From: Opitutales bacterium
GTDB lineage: Bacteria > Verrucomicrobiota > Verrucomicrobiia > Opitutales > Oceanipulchritudinaceae
Reading direction: 5' to 3'
DNA length: 64,000 bases
Assembly (NCBI GenBank): GCA_016932335.1
Contig: JAFGCZ010000010.1
Span: forward strand, 33,181 to 97,180
Below, in pieces: positions 52,656-61,546 of the stretch. How positions within the stretch are numbered: position 1 is the stretch's first letter; every line of letters begins with the position of its first letter. The translations under genes and the position numbers were made by a program. The notes below the pieces were generated by a model, which was not told the origin of the DNA, did not search any database, and was given only the letters and a program-made list of their open reading frames with translations.

Positions 52656-55140
52656 GTTTAATGTTTCGCTTTCCGGGTTCCTGTGTTTCTTCTTTTGTCG
52701 AAGATTTTTCAGTAGAGGTATCCTCTTTGGGAACCTCTACGACAGGCATCGGAGCTTTACTCTTTTTCCTGGCTGAATCCTTAGTAGGGTACTCTACACG
52801 AGAATGGAGCATATTGAGGATACTAAATGCAAAACTTTCTTTGATTCCTGCAATTTCTTTCAAAGTGATATTTACATTATCTAGCTGTCCATCATCGATG
52901 CGGTCCTGGACGATACGGTTGATCAGTTCATCGATGCTTTGCGGGGTTACTTTGCGCAAGCTGCGGCTAGCCGCTTCCAGTGAGTCTGCCAGCATGATAA
53001 TGGCACTTTCCTTGAAGTGGGGGATTGGGCCCTCGTAGCGATATGTGGACTCATTCACCTCCGTCAGGTCTACTCGAATGTCTTCGCTGGGAAGGTTGGA
53101 TGCCGGAACCAGGTTTCTCTGTTGTTCCAGCGCTTTGTAATAAAAGTACTGGATCAGGGATGTTCCGTGGTGCTCTTTAATGACATCAATAATGATCTGC
53201 GGCAGCTTGTTCTGACGAGCCATAATGCTGCCTTCCTTGACGTGCGCCTTAATAATCAGAGCACTCATAGAAGGGTTGCGTTCAATATGGGGGTTCAGGC
53301 CATCCCGCTGATTTTCTGTAAAATATTCGGGCTTCACCATTTTTCCGATATCGTGGTAAAGGGCACATACACGGCAGACTAATGGGTTTGCTTTGATGGC
53401 CGATGCGGCGTTTTCTGCAAGGTTGGCAACCATCAGGCTGTGGTGATAACTTCCCGGTGCGCTGACTTGCATTTGTCGCAACAAAGGGTGATTAAAGTCT
53501 GTCAGTTCCAGCAGGGTAATATCTGTGGTATAGCGGAAGAGGTTTTCCAGAATAGGGAGCAGTCCCACTACGGTGATACCGGTGGCCAATCCGATAGCAG
53601 CAGCAATCAGCATTTGCTCGAAAATCAGGGTGATTTCCAGTGTATCTCGGATACCTAAAAAGAAGGCGCAGATGGACATTACCAATCCGCTGAAAATGCC
53701 TGCTCTGACCAATCGGGCACGTTGCTGTACGCTGCGGCATAAATACACGGAGGTAATTCCGCAGAGGAAAGAGGAGAGCATGATGACAATCGAATTTCCC
53801 TGCATAAGGGCAAAGAAGATGCTGACCAGGCAGGATGCGAGAATGCCTGAACTGCTCCCAAGGATAACAGTGATGACAATGGGGGCCAGGGCCACGGGGG
53901 CAAACCAGGGAAGGATTGCCGCCAATGTAGAACTGGATTGTTCTACTGAAGAAGCGTCGTTGATGTTTAGAATCAGCCGAATAATAGCCAAATTGAAAAT
54001 GATGACCAGTGCCTGCAGGCAAACTAGGCGCGGTGTTTTGAGCATTTCCTTGCTACGAATTTTTACATAGAGAGACGCGGCAACCGTGATGATCAGTGTC
54101 AGGAATATCTGCTCAAGAAAACGCCCACTGGTTTTTAATTCATCTGTCGGTGTTTCACTTAAGGCCTTACGATATGCCTTATACATTTCCAATGAGCGAT
54201 CATTGACTCTTTGATTGGGTTCAATAATCGTAGTGCCTTCACTGACATTGACCACTTTGGGCTGTAAGCTTTGGATGGCTTGTGTTGTAATCTGATCAGT
54301 TTTGGCTCTGTCAAAAACGAGGTTGGGTTCCAGGCCATTGCGCAAAATGCGAAAAATGGCGGCAGAAACAGATCGCTTGGCATTGAGTGCGGATATATTG
54401 ATGCGCAGATAGCGCAGAGCGTCTTCCAAACTTTGAATCTCAACCCGTTTAATGTGGCCCGATTCCTGTTCGATGTTAAAGAACGAAAGGCGAGTGTTGC
54501 GTTCGATGGTTGTTGTCTGCGGATCATAAACACCTTCATTGTATAGGTCGTTGAGTACCCGTAGCCCTTCCTGAAGCAATTCGCTACGTTCGTTTCCATT
54601 GGTATTGTTTGCCAACAGTACGAGGTCGTTGGGATCTAGGCTGTAGGTATCGTTTGGATCGAACTCTTGCAGAAAATCCTGCATTTCCTCAGTTGTGGTT
54701 TGGATCAGATCCTTACGGACGACGGCATCTTTGTTGTCCTCTATTCCGGGAATGGAAACATAACTCTCCAGTTCTTTGCTTAGACGGATGATATACTCGC
54801 TGAAATGTTCGTAGGTGTTCTTATCTAAGCGGTAAACCGGAGGGATTTTCTGTTTGGTTGCTTCTGCGGTGGCCGCGGTATCTATTTCGCTGATATAACT
54901 GAAGGATATATCGGCAACCACACGGGAGCGGGCAATCTGATTGTTGATGATGCTGGGGCCGGCCGGCGATACTCCGACAAAGCATATGGTGATCGTTAGA
55001 ATGACAAAGCTGAAAACGACACTCAGGTAAATCAAGTGCTCTTTGCAAAACAGAGGCTGACGCTCATTTTCTCTTGGCTGGCGCCGCTTGCGTCTCTGCT
55101 GGATCTGTTGCTCCTTGATGGACTTTCGGATAATAGGCAT
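52648..55140 (-). CDS. pgpH: 7TM-HD family phosphohydrolase, PgpH/YqfF-like
   Basis: 830 residues: one N-terminal membrane helix (about 35-55), a long extracytoplasmic domain (about 60-345), a cluster of seven membrane helices (about 345-535), and a cytoplasmic HD domain with SYHHSLMVANLAENAA and CALYHDIGKMVKPEYF. Members such as Listeria PgpH break down c-di-AMP. The proline/lysine-rich C-terminus is disordered. Order phoH-pgpH-ybeY is widely kept in bacteria. Confidence 0.92.
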   Translation of the reverse strand: MPIIRKSIKEQQIQQRRKRRQPRENERQPLFCKEHLIYLSVVFSFVILTITICFVGVSPAGPSIINNQIARSRVVADISFSYISEIDTAATAEATKQKIPPVYRLDKNTYEHFSEYIIRLSKELESYVSIPGIEDNKDAVVRKDLIQTTTEEMQDFLQEFDPNDTYSLDPNDLVLLANNTNGNERSELLQEGLRVLNDLYNEGVYDPQTTTIERNTRLSFFNIEQESGHIKRVEIQSLEDALRYLRINISALNAKRSVSAAIFRILRNGLEPNLVFDRAKTDQITTQAIQSLQPKVVNVSEGTTIIEPNQRVNDRSLEMYKAYRKALSETPTDELKTSGRFLEQIFLTLIITVAASLYVKIRSKEMLKTPRLVCLQALVIIFNLAIIRLILNINDASSVEQSSSTLAAILPWFAPVALAPIVITVILGSSSGILASCLVSIFFALMQGNSIVIMLSSFLCGITSVYLCRSVQQRARLVRAGIFSGLVMSICAFFLGIRDTLEITLIFEQMLIAAAIGLATGITVVGLLPILENLFRYTTDITLLELTDFNHPLLRQMQVSAPGSYHHSLMVANLAENAASAIKANPLVCRVCALYHDIGKMVKPEYFTENQRDGLNPHIERNPSMSALIIKAHVKEGSIMARQNKLPQIIIDVIKEHHGTSLIQYFYYKALEQQRNLVPASNLPSEDIRVDLTEVNESTYRYEGPIPHFKESAIIMLADSLEAASRSLRKVTPQSIDELINRIVQDRIDDGQLDNVNITLKEIAGIKESFAFSILNMLHSRVEYPTKDSARKKSKAPMPVVEVPKEDTSTEKSSTKEETQEPGKRNIKHA

Positions 55141-55143
55141 CGA

Positions 55144-56136
55144 TTAAAGATTTTTTGTCTCTCTGCGCTGATGGGCACCTGTCTCATCGGCGTATTGCTG
55201 GTAGGCGTCAATGATTTTTTGTACCAGCGGGTTGCGGACAACGTCTCCAGCTTCGAAATAATGGAATACGATGCCGTCCACCTTATGGAGCACGTTGATG
55301 GCTTCTTTCAGCCCGGAATACTTGTGCCTGGGCAAGTCAATTTGGGTGATGTCCCCGGTAATAACCACGCGGCTTCCTTGGCCCATGCGGGTTAAGAACA
55401 TCATCATTTGTTCCGGGGTTGTGTTCTGTGCTTCGTCCAGAATGATAAAGGCATTTGAGAGAGTGCGGCCGCGCATATAGGCCAAGGGCGCAATTTCAAT
55501 GGCCTCCTTGTCTATGAGTCTTTGGGCATATTCCCTCCCCAGCATATCGAACATGGCGTCATAAAGCGGTCTCAGATAAGGCTGGATTTTTTCCTGAAGG
55601 TCTCCGGGTAGAAATCCAAGTGCTTCCCCGGCTTCAACCGCAGGGCGTGTAAGTATCAACTTGTCTACTTCCTCACGGGTAATGGCGGCGAGGGCGGCGG
55701 CTACGGCGAGGTAGGTTTTTCCGGTGCCGGCAGGGCCTACTCCAAAGACGATCTCATTTTCCTGAATGGCTTTAACGTAGCGTTTCTGGTTGAGCGTTTT
55801 CGGGACAATGCTCTTTTTGTGGAATTTGAAAACCACACTGGAGTCGGAAAAAAGGTGGCGGATATCATCGTTTTTCCCTTCCGAAATAGAGTTCAGCATG
55901 TTGAGGAAATCGCTCTTGGCGATTTTCATTCCCTGCTTACGACCCTCGTCGAGCAAATTGAAAAGTGTTTCCGCTTTTTCGATGTTTGCCTCGTCGCCCG
56001 TGATGCTGATCCAGTCCTCCCGCGAAACCAGTTTTACCCCAAGCTCGTTTTCCGCTTTTTTGAGATAATCGGGGCGGCCGCAGTAGAGTTGCTCCATATG
56101 CCGCGGATTCTGGTAGTGTAGGGTTTTTTCAGGCAT
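55144..56136 (-). CDS. PhoH-like ATPase (PhoL type)
   Basis: 330 residues. N-terminal KH-like region (about 20-60), then the helicase-like core with P-loop VFGVGPAGTGKTYLAVAAAL (about 132-151), LTRPAVEAGEALGFLPGDL, and the Walker B NAFIILDEAQNTTPEQMMMF. Binds ATP and probably RNA; linked with YbeY in rRNA handling. Overlaps the HIT gene by 8 bases and precedes pgpH by 3. Confidence 0.93.
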   Translation of the reverse strand: MPEKTLHYQNPRHMEQLYCGRPDYLKKAENELGVKLVSREDWISITGDEANIEKAETLFNLLDEGRKQGMKIAKSDFLNMLNSISEGKNDDIRHLFSDSSVVFKFHKKSIVPKTLNQKRYVKAIQENEIVFGVGPAGTGKTYLAVAAALAAITREEVDKLILTRPAVEAGEALGFLPGDLQEKIQPYLRPLYDAMFDMLGREYAQRLIDKEAIEIAPLAYMRGRTLSNAFIILDEAQNTTPEQMMMFLTRMGQGSRVVITGDITQIDLPRHKYSGLKEAINVLHKVDGIVFHYFEAGDVVRNPLVQKIIDAYQQYADETGAHQRRETKNL

Positions 56137-56644
56137 GATTCTTATCAGTCAGTTGAACACAGGCGGCCTTCAGCTTTTCCCAAGTGGCATCAAGTGCTTG
56201 AGGCAAGGTACGGGTTTTACCGATGACCGGCATAAAATTAGTGTCTCCGTTCCAGCGGGGAACAATGTGTGCATGGAGATGTTTGGGGATTCCTGCTCCG
56301 GCGGATGAGCCCAAATTAAAGCCAATGTTGAAACCGTCCGGATGCATGGTGGTATCCACACAACGCTTACCCAGCACGATCACTTCCATCAGTTCGTTAC
56401 GCTCCTCTTCTGTTAAATCACAGATATCTGGAACCTCCCGGTAGGGGATGGCCAGCAAGTGCCCGGGGTTGTAGGGATATCGGTTCAAAATCAAATAGAT
56501 ATGCGTTCCCCGGTAGAGAATCAGGGCTTCACGGTCATTCTCTGTTTGGGGCAAACGGACAAACGGGTTTTCGTGGCCATCACCTTCCTTCTCTTTGGGA
56601 GAGGTAATATATTCCATTCGCCAATATGAGTGCAGTAGGTCCAT
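56129..56644 (-). CDS. HIT-family hydrolase (Ap4A phosphorylase-like)
   Basis: 171 residues from ATG 56642-56644 (MDLLHSYWRMEYITSP), chosen because LxxYWRMEYI is the usual start of this branch; a longer frame from 56701 overlaps a palindromic repeat. The histidine triad reads HLHAHIVPRW (H-x-H-x-H). Such proteins cleave dinucleoside polyphosphates or related nucleotides. First gene of the phoH operon. Confidence 0.88.
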   Translation of the reverse strand: MDLLHSYWRMEYITSPKEKEGDGHENPFVRLPQTENDREALILYRGTHIYLILNRYPYNPGHLLAIPYREVPDICDLTEEERNELMEVIVLGKRCVDTTMHPDGFNIGFNLGSSAGAGIPKHLHAHIVPRWNGDTNFMPVIGKTRTLPQALDATWEKLKAACVQLTDKNHA

Positions 56645-56694
56645 AGGGTGTGATCCGGGCAGCAGGAACAAGCTGCATGATGAAGCGATATAAT

Positions 56695-56759
56695 GACTCA
56701 TTCGAGAGAGGTGTAAAGTCTTAAAGACTTCTCAAGAAGACCTCTCGAGGACTCATTCG
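56695..56759. repeat. Palindromic insert flanked by 10-base direct repeats
   Basis: GACTCATTCG occurs at 56695-56704 and again at 56750-56759. Between them lies a nested inverted repeat: outer GAGAGGT / ACCTCTC and inner AAGTCTTAAAGACTT. The second direct repeat contains the stop of yjbQ. The layout is that of a small mobile palindromic unit with a target duplication, or of a duplicated stop region that folds as a terminator; there is no T run. Confidence 0.5.
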
Positions 56760-57169
56760 CCGATGATTTTAACTAACGCTCTTTTCTTCCGTTTACCATC
56801 CAGCTCGTAATAAAAGATGGCTTCCCAAGGCCCGAAATCCAAATGTCCATCGGTGATGGCTACCACCACTTCTCTTCCCATGATGGTGCGTTTGAGGTGG
56901 GCGTCGGCATTGTCTTCAAAGCCGTTGTGGCGGTACTGTTCGTAGGGCTTTTCCGGCGCGAGGTGTTCCAGCCACTGTTCATAATCCTGATGCAGCCCCG
57001 CCTCATTATCGTTGATGAACACGCTGGCGGTGATGTGCATGGCATTAACCAGGCACAGACCTTCTTTGATGCCGCTTTCGTCCACACATTGCTGGATTTG
57101 CGACGTGATGTGGATGATTTCACGACGTTCCGGGGAATTGAACCAAAGCTCTTTACGATAGGATTTCAT
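56753..57169 (-). CDS. yjbQ: YjbQ family protein (UPF0047)
   Basis: 138 residues, family length. Signatures: [35 protein letters not shown] (metal-binding His and ASV-x-IN-E motif), [18 protein letters not shown] and [16 protein letters not shown]. Family members show thiamine-phosphate synthase side activity; the true role is unclear. Overlaps the folA stop by four bases, so it is in the thyA-folA operon. Confidence 0.9.
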   Translation of the reverse strand: MKSYRKELWFNSPERREIIHITSQIQQCVDESGIKEGLCLVNAMHITASVFINDNEAGLHQDYEQWLEHLAPEKPYEQYRHNGFEDNADAHLKRTIMGREVVVAITDGHLDFGPWEAIFYYELDGKRKKRALVKIIGE

Positions 57170-57639
57170 CGGTGATCCTTGTTCAGGTTTTTGTAATGAA
57201 GCACATGAAATCCCTCACTGCGGAAGACCTCTCCGCAAAGGGTGAATTGTTCTTCAAATACGGGAAAAAAGGCATCTCCCTGCACTTTTTTTTCGATGAT
57301 GCTCAAATACAGGTCGGTGCAGGCGGGGAGGGCTTGTCTGTAGAGTTGAGCTCCGCCGCAGATCCAGATATTGTTTTCTTGCTCCGGGACTGCTTCCAGA
57401 GAGTGATAAAGAGACACTTCTGGGGGTAGATCGATTTTAGACCGGCTTAATACCACCGTTTTTCTGCCGGGCAAAGGTTTGCCGATGGATTCCCAGGTAA
57501 CCCGTCCCATGATCAGCGTTCCTCCAAGTGTGGTGCGCTTAAACCATTTGAAATCTTCCGGCAGATGCCAGGGGATCTCCCCTTTGTTTCCGATGACCCT
57601 GTTTTGGCTCATCGCCGCGATTGCTTTCCAAGGCTTCAT
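57166..57639 (-). CDS. folA: Dihydrofolate reductase
   Basis: 157 residues. Reduces dihydrofolate with [32 protein letters not shown] at the start (conserved W and acid E/D27 region: IPWHLPEDF), the NADPH motif [22 protein letters not shown], and the [10 protein letters not shown] loop. Lies one base after thyA, whose reaction produces dihydrofolate. Confidence 0.96.
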   Translation of the reverse strand: MKPWKAIAAMSQNRVIGNKGEIPWHLPEDFKWFKRTTLGGTLIMGRVTWESIGKPLPGRKTVVLSRSKIDLPPEVSLYHSLEAVPEQENNIWICGGAQLYRQALPACTDLYLSIIEKKVQGDAFFPVFEEQFTLCGEVFRSEGFHVLHYKNLNKDHR

Positions 57640-57640
57640 A

Positions 57641-58441
57641 TCAAACGGAAATGGGGGCCTTGATTGTTGGGTAGGGATCGTAACCGGTTAGTTCGAAATC
57701 TTCGTAAACAAAGTCGTGAATGTTTTTGCGCTCAGGGTTGATCTGCATGGTGGGCAATGCACGAGGCGAGCGGATCAGCTGCAGGCGAGCCTGTTCCAGA
57801 TGGTTTTGATAGAGGTGCAAGTCACCGATCGTATGAATAAAATCGCCGGGCTTAAGGTTGCAGACTTGGGCTACCATCATGGTGAGCAGGGCGTAGGAGG
57901 CAATATTGAAGGGCACTCCCAGGAACAGATCTGCGCTACGCTGGTAGAGCTGGCAGGAGAGTTCCTGTTTTTCCAGATTAACGTAGAATTGGAACAACAC
58001 ATGGCAGGGGGGCAGAGCCATGTCTTCAATTTCTCCGGGATTCCAAGCACTGACGATATGGCGCCGGCTTTCTGGATTATTTTGGATCTGAGCGATTACT
58101 GTGTCAATCTGATCCACAGAACGGCCGTCCTGAGTGCGCCAGTCTCTCCATTGTGCTCCGTAAACCCGGCCGAGGTTTCCGTTTTCATCGGCCCACTCGT
58201 CCCAAATACTTACTTTGTTTTCCTTGAGGTAGGCAATATTGGTTTCGCCTTTGAGGAACCAGAGCAACTCGTGGATGATGGATCGTAAATGTAGCTTTTT
58301 GGTGGTCAATACAGGAAACCCATTGGCTATGCGGTAGCGTGTTTGGGCGCCGAATACGGAACGGGTGCCGGTTCCGGTTCGGTCATTACGATCTGTGCCT
58401 TCTTCCAGCACGAGTTTCAAGAGGTCGAGGTATTGTTTCAT
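57641..58441 (-). CDS. thyA: Thymidylate synthase
   Basis: 266 residues from ATG 58439-58441 ([20 protein letters not shown]), the usual start; a longer frame from 58489 adds 16 unusual residues. Makes dTMP from dUMP with methylene-tetrahydrofolate. Catalytic Cys in [13 protein letters not shown], dUMP-phosphate arginines in [18 protein letters not shown], and [11 protein letters not shown]. First gene of thyA-folA-yjbQ. Confidence 0.97.
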   Translation of the reverse strand: MKQYLDLLKLVLEEGTDRNDRTGTGTRSVFGAQTRYRIANGFPVLTTKKLHLRSIIHELLWFLKGETNIAYLKENKVSIWDEWADENGNLGRVYGAQWRDWRTQDGRSVDQIDTVIAQIQNNPESRRHIVSAWNPGEIEDMALPPCHVLFQFYVNLEKQELSCQLYQRSADLFLGVPFNIASYALLTMMVAQVCNLKPGDFIHTIGDLHLYQNHLEQARLQLIRSPRALPTMQINPERKNIHDFVYEDFELTGYDPYPTIKAPISV

Positions 58442-58624
58442 GATCGTAAATAGAACCGGCATCCTTTTCAGGAAGCGCTGGGGTGTCAATCGCTAATACA
58501 GGAAGGAGTATCGTCCTGGATTTTGTCAGGTCTACGGGAATGATTAGGTTGCAGGTGTGATATTAATTAAGAATGGTGTGTTTTAACTGATTGACAGTGA
58601 TTTACTTCTTAATAACATTACGTT

Positions 58625-58996
58625 ATGCAAAAATTACTCCTTCTTGTTTGCTTGCAAACATCTATGGTTTTACAGGCCGAGGTGAAGGAGATGGAGTACA
58701 GCAACAGCAGCCTATCTGACAAAAAATGGGGGCAGGGGAAAAGCGGTTCCCTTCAGGAGAATAGTTCGTTTTCGACGACCCATACCTGGTCGGGCAGCAA
58801 ATCCGAACATATGTCTGAGATGTCGGACAGTTATTCCACCAATCATGCCGAATCCTGGGCTCCGGGAGCGTCTCTGGGGGGTAATAATTATGCCGAAGCA
58901 CTTTCTGCTAAAGAGCTGAATAAATTCAACGATCGCAAAGACCGTGAGGATACCGGCGATATACCGGTCTCCCGGGCAGGGGAAGATAAGCCTTAG
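58625..58996 (+). CDS. Small secreted Ser/Gly/Asn-rich protein
   Basis: 123 residues with a signal peptide (MQKLLLLVCLQTSMVLQAEV). The mature part is of low complexity, rich in S, N, H, G and W (SSLSDKKWGQGKSGSLQENS; TTHTWSGSKSEHMSEMSDSY), and probably disordered. No family recognised. Its end overlaps the comEC end by four bases on the opposite strand. Confidence 0.45.
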   Translation: MQKLLLLVCLQTSMVLQAEVKEMEYSNSSLSDKKWGQGKSGSLQENSSFSTTHTWSGSKSEHMSEMSDSYSTNHAESWAPGASLGGNNYAEALSAKELNKFNDRKDREDTGDIPVSRAGEDKP

Positions 58997-60645
58997 ACCG
59001 GGTGCATGGCGCACAGCCAGATGCCAAAGAGGAACAGTGGCGCTATAAAGAAAGAGCCGGCGTCTGTTCCTTTGCGAAAAACACAGGGAAGTGCATTCGC
59101 GGTAAACAGCACCACCACGGAGAAGATACCGATCAAGTCGCCTGAAAAGCTCCAGTGTGTACCCGCCCCGGTAATGCTTTGAAAATAGAGCACCGGGCCC
59201 AAGATAAGTTGAAGCACGAGGAATGCTCCTTTATTGAAGAAGATGCTTCCTGCGGCAAAGCCGGAAAATCCGCAGAGACTGGAGAACACTCCAAGTGTAA
59301 CACAAATGGGTGCGAGGGGGACCACAATCATATTCAGGAGTAGCCCGGAAAAGGCAAATGTCTCAAAATGATAGACCGACAAACCGATGCTTCCCAGAAA
59401 TGCCGACAGGGAGATGGCAAATAAGCCGGAGAGCTTCCTCCAGGAGGCTTCCGTAAAGCGCTGAAAGAGGTTGAGGCTGTCTGTGGGAATTAAAGGATAG
59501 AGGCTGCCCTGTTCCCGGAAAAAGCGTGTCAGGGGGATTCCATAGAGGGCTATAGCTGAGGTTACGGCATAAGATAGCTGAAAGCCGGGAGCACGTAATT
59601 GATCCGGGGAGGCAATAAGCACCAGCAGAGCTGAAAAAACCAAAGCCGGCCACAGTTGAGGTTCCCGCTGAAACAACCTTGCGCCGGCATAAATAACAAT
59701 GATGAACAGTGCTCTGAGGGCTGAGGGCGATGCGCCTGTGGTGAACACATAGAAGGCTGTTCCGGCGAGACAAAGCAGGGTGGTTGCTGGTCGGGGAATG
59801 CGAAGGAAATGAAATATGTAGAAAATAACGGCGGAGACCGTCATTACATGCAGCCCGCTGACGGCAAACAAGTGCAGGGTCCCCGATTCGCTGAAGGCCT
59901 GTTTTTCAGCCGCCGGGATCAGACGTTTGTTTCCAGAAAGCATGGCGGCGAATATCCCGCTTTCCAGATACGCCTCTGTTCCGCGAAGCAAACCGCTTTC
60001 CAGTTTTTCTCTGGCTTTGCTAAAGAATCGAGCAGATGGTGATAGCGCCGGTGTGTGATTGAGGATGGTCCCCCGGCGGAACTGCAGCAGTATATGCTGC
60101 CGTTTCAGGTAGCGGTCAAAAGAGTTGGAGGCCAGCGGGTTGCTCTGCCTGTAGGAGATGAGCCCTTTGGCTAGAATGAGATCACCTGTTTCCGGAATTT
60201 GCTCCTTTTCTCTGTGGAGTTGGAACTGGACTTTTTGTTTCAATAAGTCCTCCGCGATCTTTGGTGCTTCCACTATGGTTGCGATACCGGCAACGGTATC
60301 GTCTGTTGTGCTATAAAGGTTCTCAATGCGGATGGATAATTCCAGTTCGCGCGGCGGAAGCGTTTCCCAATCGGGATTGAGTGTGTTTACTCGTACTTGA
60401 TACCAACAGGCCGACAGCGATGTTGCAGCTAAGAGAAAGAGCGGCTTCCATATCCATGAAAACTTTGCAGTAAACAGTGCAGACAGGGCGGTAATGGCAG
60501 CAATAAGTGCCAGCAGCGTTTGCTGATCTGCGATAATGGATGTTGTGGCCAGCGAGTAACCTGCTATGAGCGGAAAAAGGATCCAAACCAACGGGGCTCT
60601 GCCTCCGTAGTTAAAGGGGAGCGATCCTCTTTCGGGATCTGTCAT
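58993..60645 (-). CDS. comEC: ComEC/Rec2-type membrane protein without the metallo-hydrolase domain
   Basis: 550 residues. N-terminal helices, a soluble OB-like domain (about 85-190), then the Competence domain with GTLHLFAVSGLHVMTVSAVI (about 240-260) and some ten membrane helices. The C-terminal metallo-beta-lactamase-like domain of classical ComEC (about 250 residues) is absent: the protein stops after the last helices. Forms the inner-membrane channel for DNA uptake in competent bacteria. Follows thiD by one base. Confidence 0.85.
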   Translation of the reverse strand: MTDPERGSLPFNYGGRAPLVWILFPLIAGYSLATTSIIADQQTLLALIAAITALSALFTAKFSWIWKPLFLLAATSLSACWYQVRVNTLNPDWETLPPRELELSIRIENLYSTTDDTVAGIATIVEAPKIAEDLLKQKVQFQLHREKEQIPETGDLILAKGLISYRQSNPLASNSFDRYLKRQHILLQFRRGTILNHTPALSPSARFFSKAREKLESGLLRGTEAYLESGIFAAMLSGNKRLIPAAEKQAFSESGTLHLFAVSGLHVMTVSAVIFYIFHFLRIPRPATTLLCLAGTAFYVFTTGASPSALRALFIIVIYAGARLFQREPQLWPALVFSALLVLIASPDQLRAPGFQLSYAVTSAIALYGIPLTRFFREQGSLYPLIPTDSLNLFQRFTEASWRKLSGLFAISLSAFLGSIGLSVYHFETFAFSGLLLNMIVVPLAPICVTLGVFSSLCGFSGFAAGSIFFNKGAFLVLQLILGPVLYFQSITGAGTHWSFSGDLIGIFSVVVLFTANALPCVFRKGTDAGSFFIAPLFLFGIWLCAMHPV

Positions 60646-60646
60646 A

Positions 60647-61426
60647 TCAGTGGGGGAAGTGGTTCATGAAATGCTCGCGAGAGGCGCAGAGTGACTGCCG
60701 CATAGTCTTGGAAACATAGTCCAATGCGCTGTATACGGCGCCGGGTAGAGATTGCCCTTGGGCCACATTTGCGGCGATGGACGATGACAGGGTGCAACCG
60801 CTGCCGTGTGTGTTGACGCCCTCGATGCGTGGGTGTTCGATTTCCAGAAGGGTGCCGCTGTCGGTGGCCAGAATATCCACCAGATCTATCCCGGAGAGGT
60901 GTCCGCCTTTCAGTAAAACGTGGATGCCATAGCACTCCTGCAGTTCTTTGGCGGCCTCACGCATATCTTCCACAGTTACCGGACTCCAGCCAAGAATTAC
61001 GCGGGCTTCATCTAGGTTTGGGGTAATCAGAGATGCCAGAGGAAAGAGTTCCTCTTTGAGGCATTTGATGGCTTCCGGTTCGAGCAGGGTAGCCCCACTC
61101 GTAGAGACCATGACCGGATCGACGATACAGGGAATGTGGCGGTTTGCTACGAGAAATGCGATTACCGAGCGCACTATGCCCTCATTGAAGAGCATTCCCG
61201 TTTTGATGGCCTTGAGGGGGAAATAGGATGCCACCTGTTGTATTTGATCTGTGACGATATTTGGAGTGGATGGCATTACTGAGCAAACGCTGTCGGGATT
61301 CTGAGATGTCAGGCAGGTAATGGCTGTTGTTCCGTAAACTCCATGCGCGGCAAATGTAAGCAAATCGGCTTGAATTCCGGCACCGCCACCTGAATCGGAC
61401 CCGGCTATGGAGAGGGCTACAGGCAT
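60647..61426 (-). CDS. thiD: Hydroxymethylpyrimidine (phosphate) kinase
   Basis: 259 residues from ATG 61424-61426 (MPVALSIAGSDSGGGAGIQA), where the conserved start lies; eight extra codons upstream are unlikely. Ribokinase fold: GSDSGGGAGIQADLLTFAAHGVYG, DPVMVSTSGATLLEPEA, LITPNLDEA, and the anion-hole/base motif NTHGSGCTLSSSIAANVA. Phosphorylates HMP and HMP-P in thiamine synthesis. No other thiamine gene nearby. Confidence 0.95.
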   Translation of the reverse strand: MPVALSIAGSDSGGGAGIQADLLTFAAHGVYGTTAITCLTSQNPDSVCSVMPSTPNIVTDQIQQVASYFPLKAIKTGMLFNEGIVRSVIAFLVANRHIPCIVDPVMVSTSGATLLEPEAIKCLKEELFPLASLITPNLDEARVILGWSPVTVEDMREAAKELQECYGIHVLLKGGHLSGIDLVDILATDSGTLLEIEHPRIEGVNTHGSGCTLSSSIAANVAQGQSLPGAVYSALDYVSKTMRQSLCASREHFMNHFPH

Positions 61427-61546
61427 TGTCGAATGAGAATCTCTTGGCATAAGGACTTCTGTAAGAACCTTCGCGGAAACGGCAACGTTTTACTTTGGTG
61501 CTTGATGTGTTTCTCTACAACGTGTTTAATTGTTCACTATAAACCC

